Origin: Dulcicalothrix desertica PCC 7102
Lineage (GTDB): Bacteria > Cyanobacteriota > Cyanobacteriia > Cyanobacteriales > Nostocaceae
Assembly: GCF_003991905.1 (NCBI RefSeq)
Contig: NZ_RSCL01000021.1
Location: 1 to 45,968 of the forward strand
Direction of reading: 5' to 3'
Length of the DNA: 45,968 nucleotides
In this document: positions 45,487 through 45,968 of the stretch, one piece after another
Layout: every line of letters starts with the position of its first letter
Numbering within the stretch: position 1 is the stretch's first letter
Notes under the pieces: generated by a model
The model's input: only the letters and a program-made list of their open reading frames with translations
Databases searched by the model: none
What the model was told of the DNA's origin: nothing
Position numbers and translations under genes: made by a program

Positions 45487-45546
45487 AATTTACATCGGGT
45501 AAATAAATCTACCTGATACATACATAAATCAAGCAATCATAAAGAC

Positions 45547-45968
45547 ATGACCGCAACCTTACAACGTCGCGAAAGCGCAAACGTATGGGAACAGTTCTGC
45601 CGTTGGGTCGCAAGCACCGAAAACCGTCTCTACATCGGTTGGTTCGGCGTATTGATGATTCCTACCTTGTTGGCAGCAACTACCTGTTTCATCATCGCAT
45701 TCGTAGCAGCACCTCCCGTTGACATCGACGGTATCCGCGAACCAGTAGCTGGTTCTTTAATGTACGGAAACAACATCATCTCTGGTGCAGTTGTTCCTTC
45801 TTCTAACGCTATCGGTTTACACTTCTACCCAATCTGGGAAGCAGCTTCCTTAGATGAGTGGTTGTACAACGGTGGTCCTTACCAGTTGGTAGTATTCCAC
45901 TTCCTGATTGGCGTATTCTGCTACATGGGTCGTGAGTGGGAACTTTCTTACCGCTTAGGTATGCGTCC
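45547..45968 (+). CDS. psbA: Photosystem II D1 protein (partial, runs off the window)
   Basis: The first 140 residues of D1 are present, beginning [20 protein letters not shown]. Membrane helix A ([20 protein letters not shown]), the lumenal loop with [20 protein letters not shown] and the start of helix B ([18 protein letters not shown]) match D1 throughout. Residue 130 is Glu, the form associated with high-light D1 isoforms in cyanobacteria with several psbA genes; low-light D1:1 has Gln. The remaining 220 or so residues lie outside the window. The segment seen here contains no GGCGCC. Confidence 0.98.
   Translation, partial: MTATLQRRESANVWEQFCRWVASTENRLYIGWFGVLMIPTLLAATTCFIIAFVAAPPVDIDGIREPVAGSLMYGNNIISGAVVPSSNAIGLHFYPIWEAASLDEWLYNGGPYQLVVFHFLIGVFCYMGREWELSYRLGMR

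Noticed and set aside
1-45968. CRISPR arrays, tRNA and rRNA genes
   Set aside because: No regularly spaced direct repeats with unique spacers were found, and no cloverleaf or T-loop sequence convinced me on either strand. A covariance-model search would be needed to exclude a tRNA fully.

Overview
The window is a piece of a filamentous cyanobacterial chromosome, most likely from the heterocyst-forming order Nostocales. It carries psbEFLJ, psbO, psbA, ndhCKJ, ycf48, a membrane rubredoxin, cyanobacterial ftsQ/ftsZ and a group 3 sigma factor (sigF). The DNA is AT-rich and full of interspersed hairpin repeats and heptamer tandem repeats. From memory, the order ndhCKJ / rub-ycf48-psbEFLJ / sigF-psbO / ftsQ-ftsZ / gshB-grxC resembles one neighbourhood in Anabaena and Nostoc genomes; I could not check this. 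The usual cyanobacterial palindrome HIP1 (GCGATCGC) was not found by eye, while GGCGCC occurs roughly 85-90 times in 46 kb.

Layout. 0-7.8 kb is accessory and regulatory: a frameshifted conserved gene, a Ser/Thr kinase-NACHT-membrane fusion behind a 7 x 16 bp tandem repeat, a hybrid response regulator/histidine kinase, a 195 bp MITE-like element next to a broken gene end, a secreted protein, and a deleted remnant of an SLH porin. 7.9-12.4 kb is the photosynthetic and respiratory core: ndhC-ndhK-ndhJ (minus) and rubA-ycf48-psbE-psbF-psbL-psbJ (plus), with good terminators. 12.7-19.9 kb holds a large acidic repeat protein, a lipoprotein plus a small partner, sigF, psbO and a small conserved protein. 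19.9-26.4 kb is a two-gene ATPase module: an AAA/STAND-like P-loop ATPase, then a 1657-residue TPR-NTPase-TM protein with 14 WD40 repeats (two seven-bladed propellers by count). 27-32 kb returns to housekeeping genes: ftsQ, an unknown gene, ftsZ, gshB, grxC and a PEP-CTERM-like secreted protein. 33-37.5 kb has hflX (with a duplicated fragment of its own 3' end nearby), a TPR protein and a membrane-anchored proline-rich protein. 37.9-39.6 kb is a gene graveyard: a piece of a paralogue of the AAA ATPase, a HigA-like antitoxin C-terminus, a frameshifted RTX-like repeat protein and a small antitoxin-like gene with a damaged start. 39.6-46 kb holds two TPR proteins, cofG, a PAS-LuxR regulator, a conserved cyanobacterial protein and the 5' part of psbA, which runs off the window.

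The housekeeping genes serve photosystem II assembly (psbEFLJ, psbO, psbA, ycf48, rubA), NDH-1 cyclic and respiratory electron flow, cell division (ftsQ, ftsZ) and thiol redox (gshB, grxC). Two unrelated large signalling NTPases, kinase-NACHT-TM and AAA plus TPR-STAND-WD40, are the best candidates for an undescribed system, perhaps conflict sensing or programmed cell death; that role is inference. Several genes show single-base disruptions near their starts. These may be real pseudogenes or sequencing errors, and each is listed separately.
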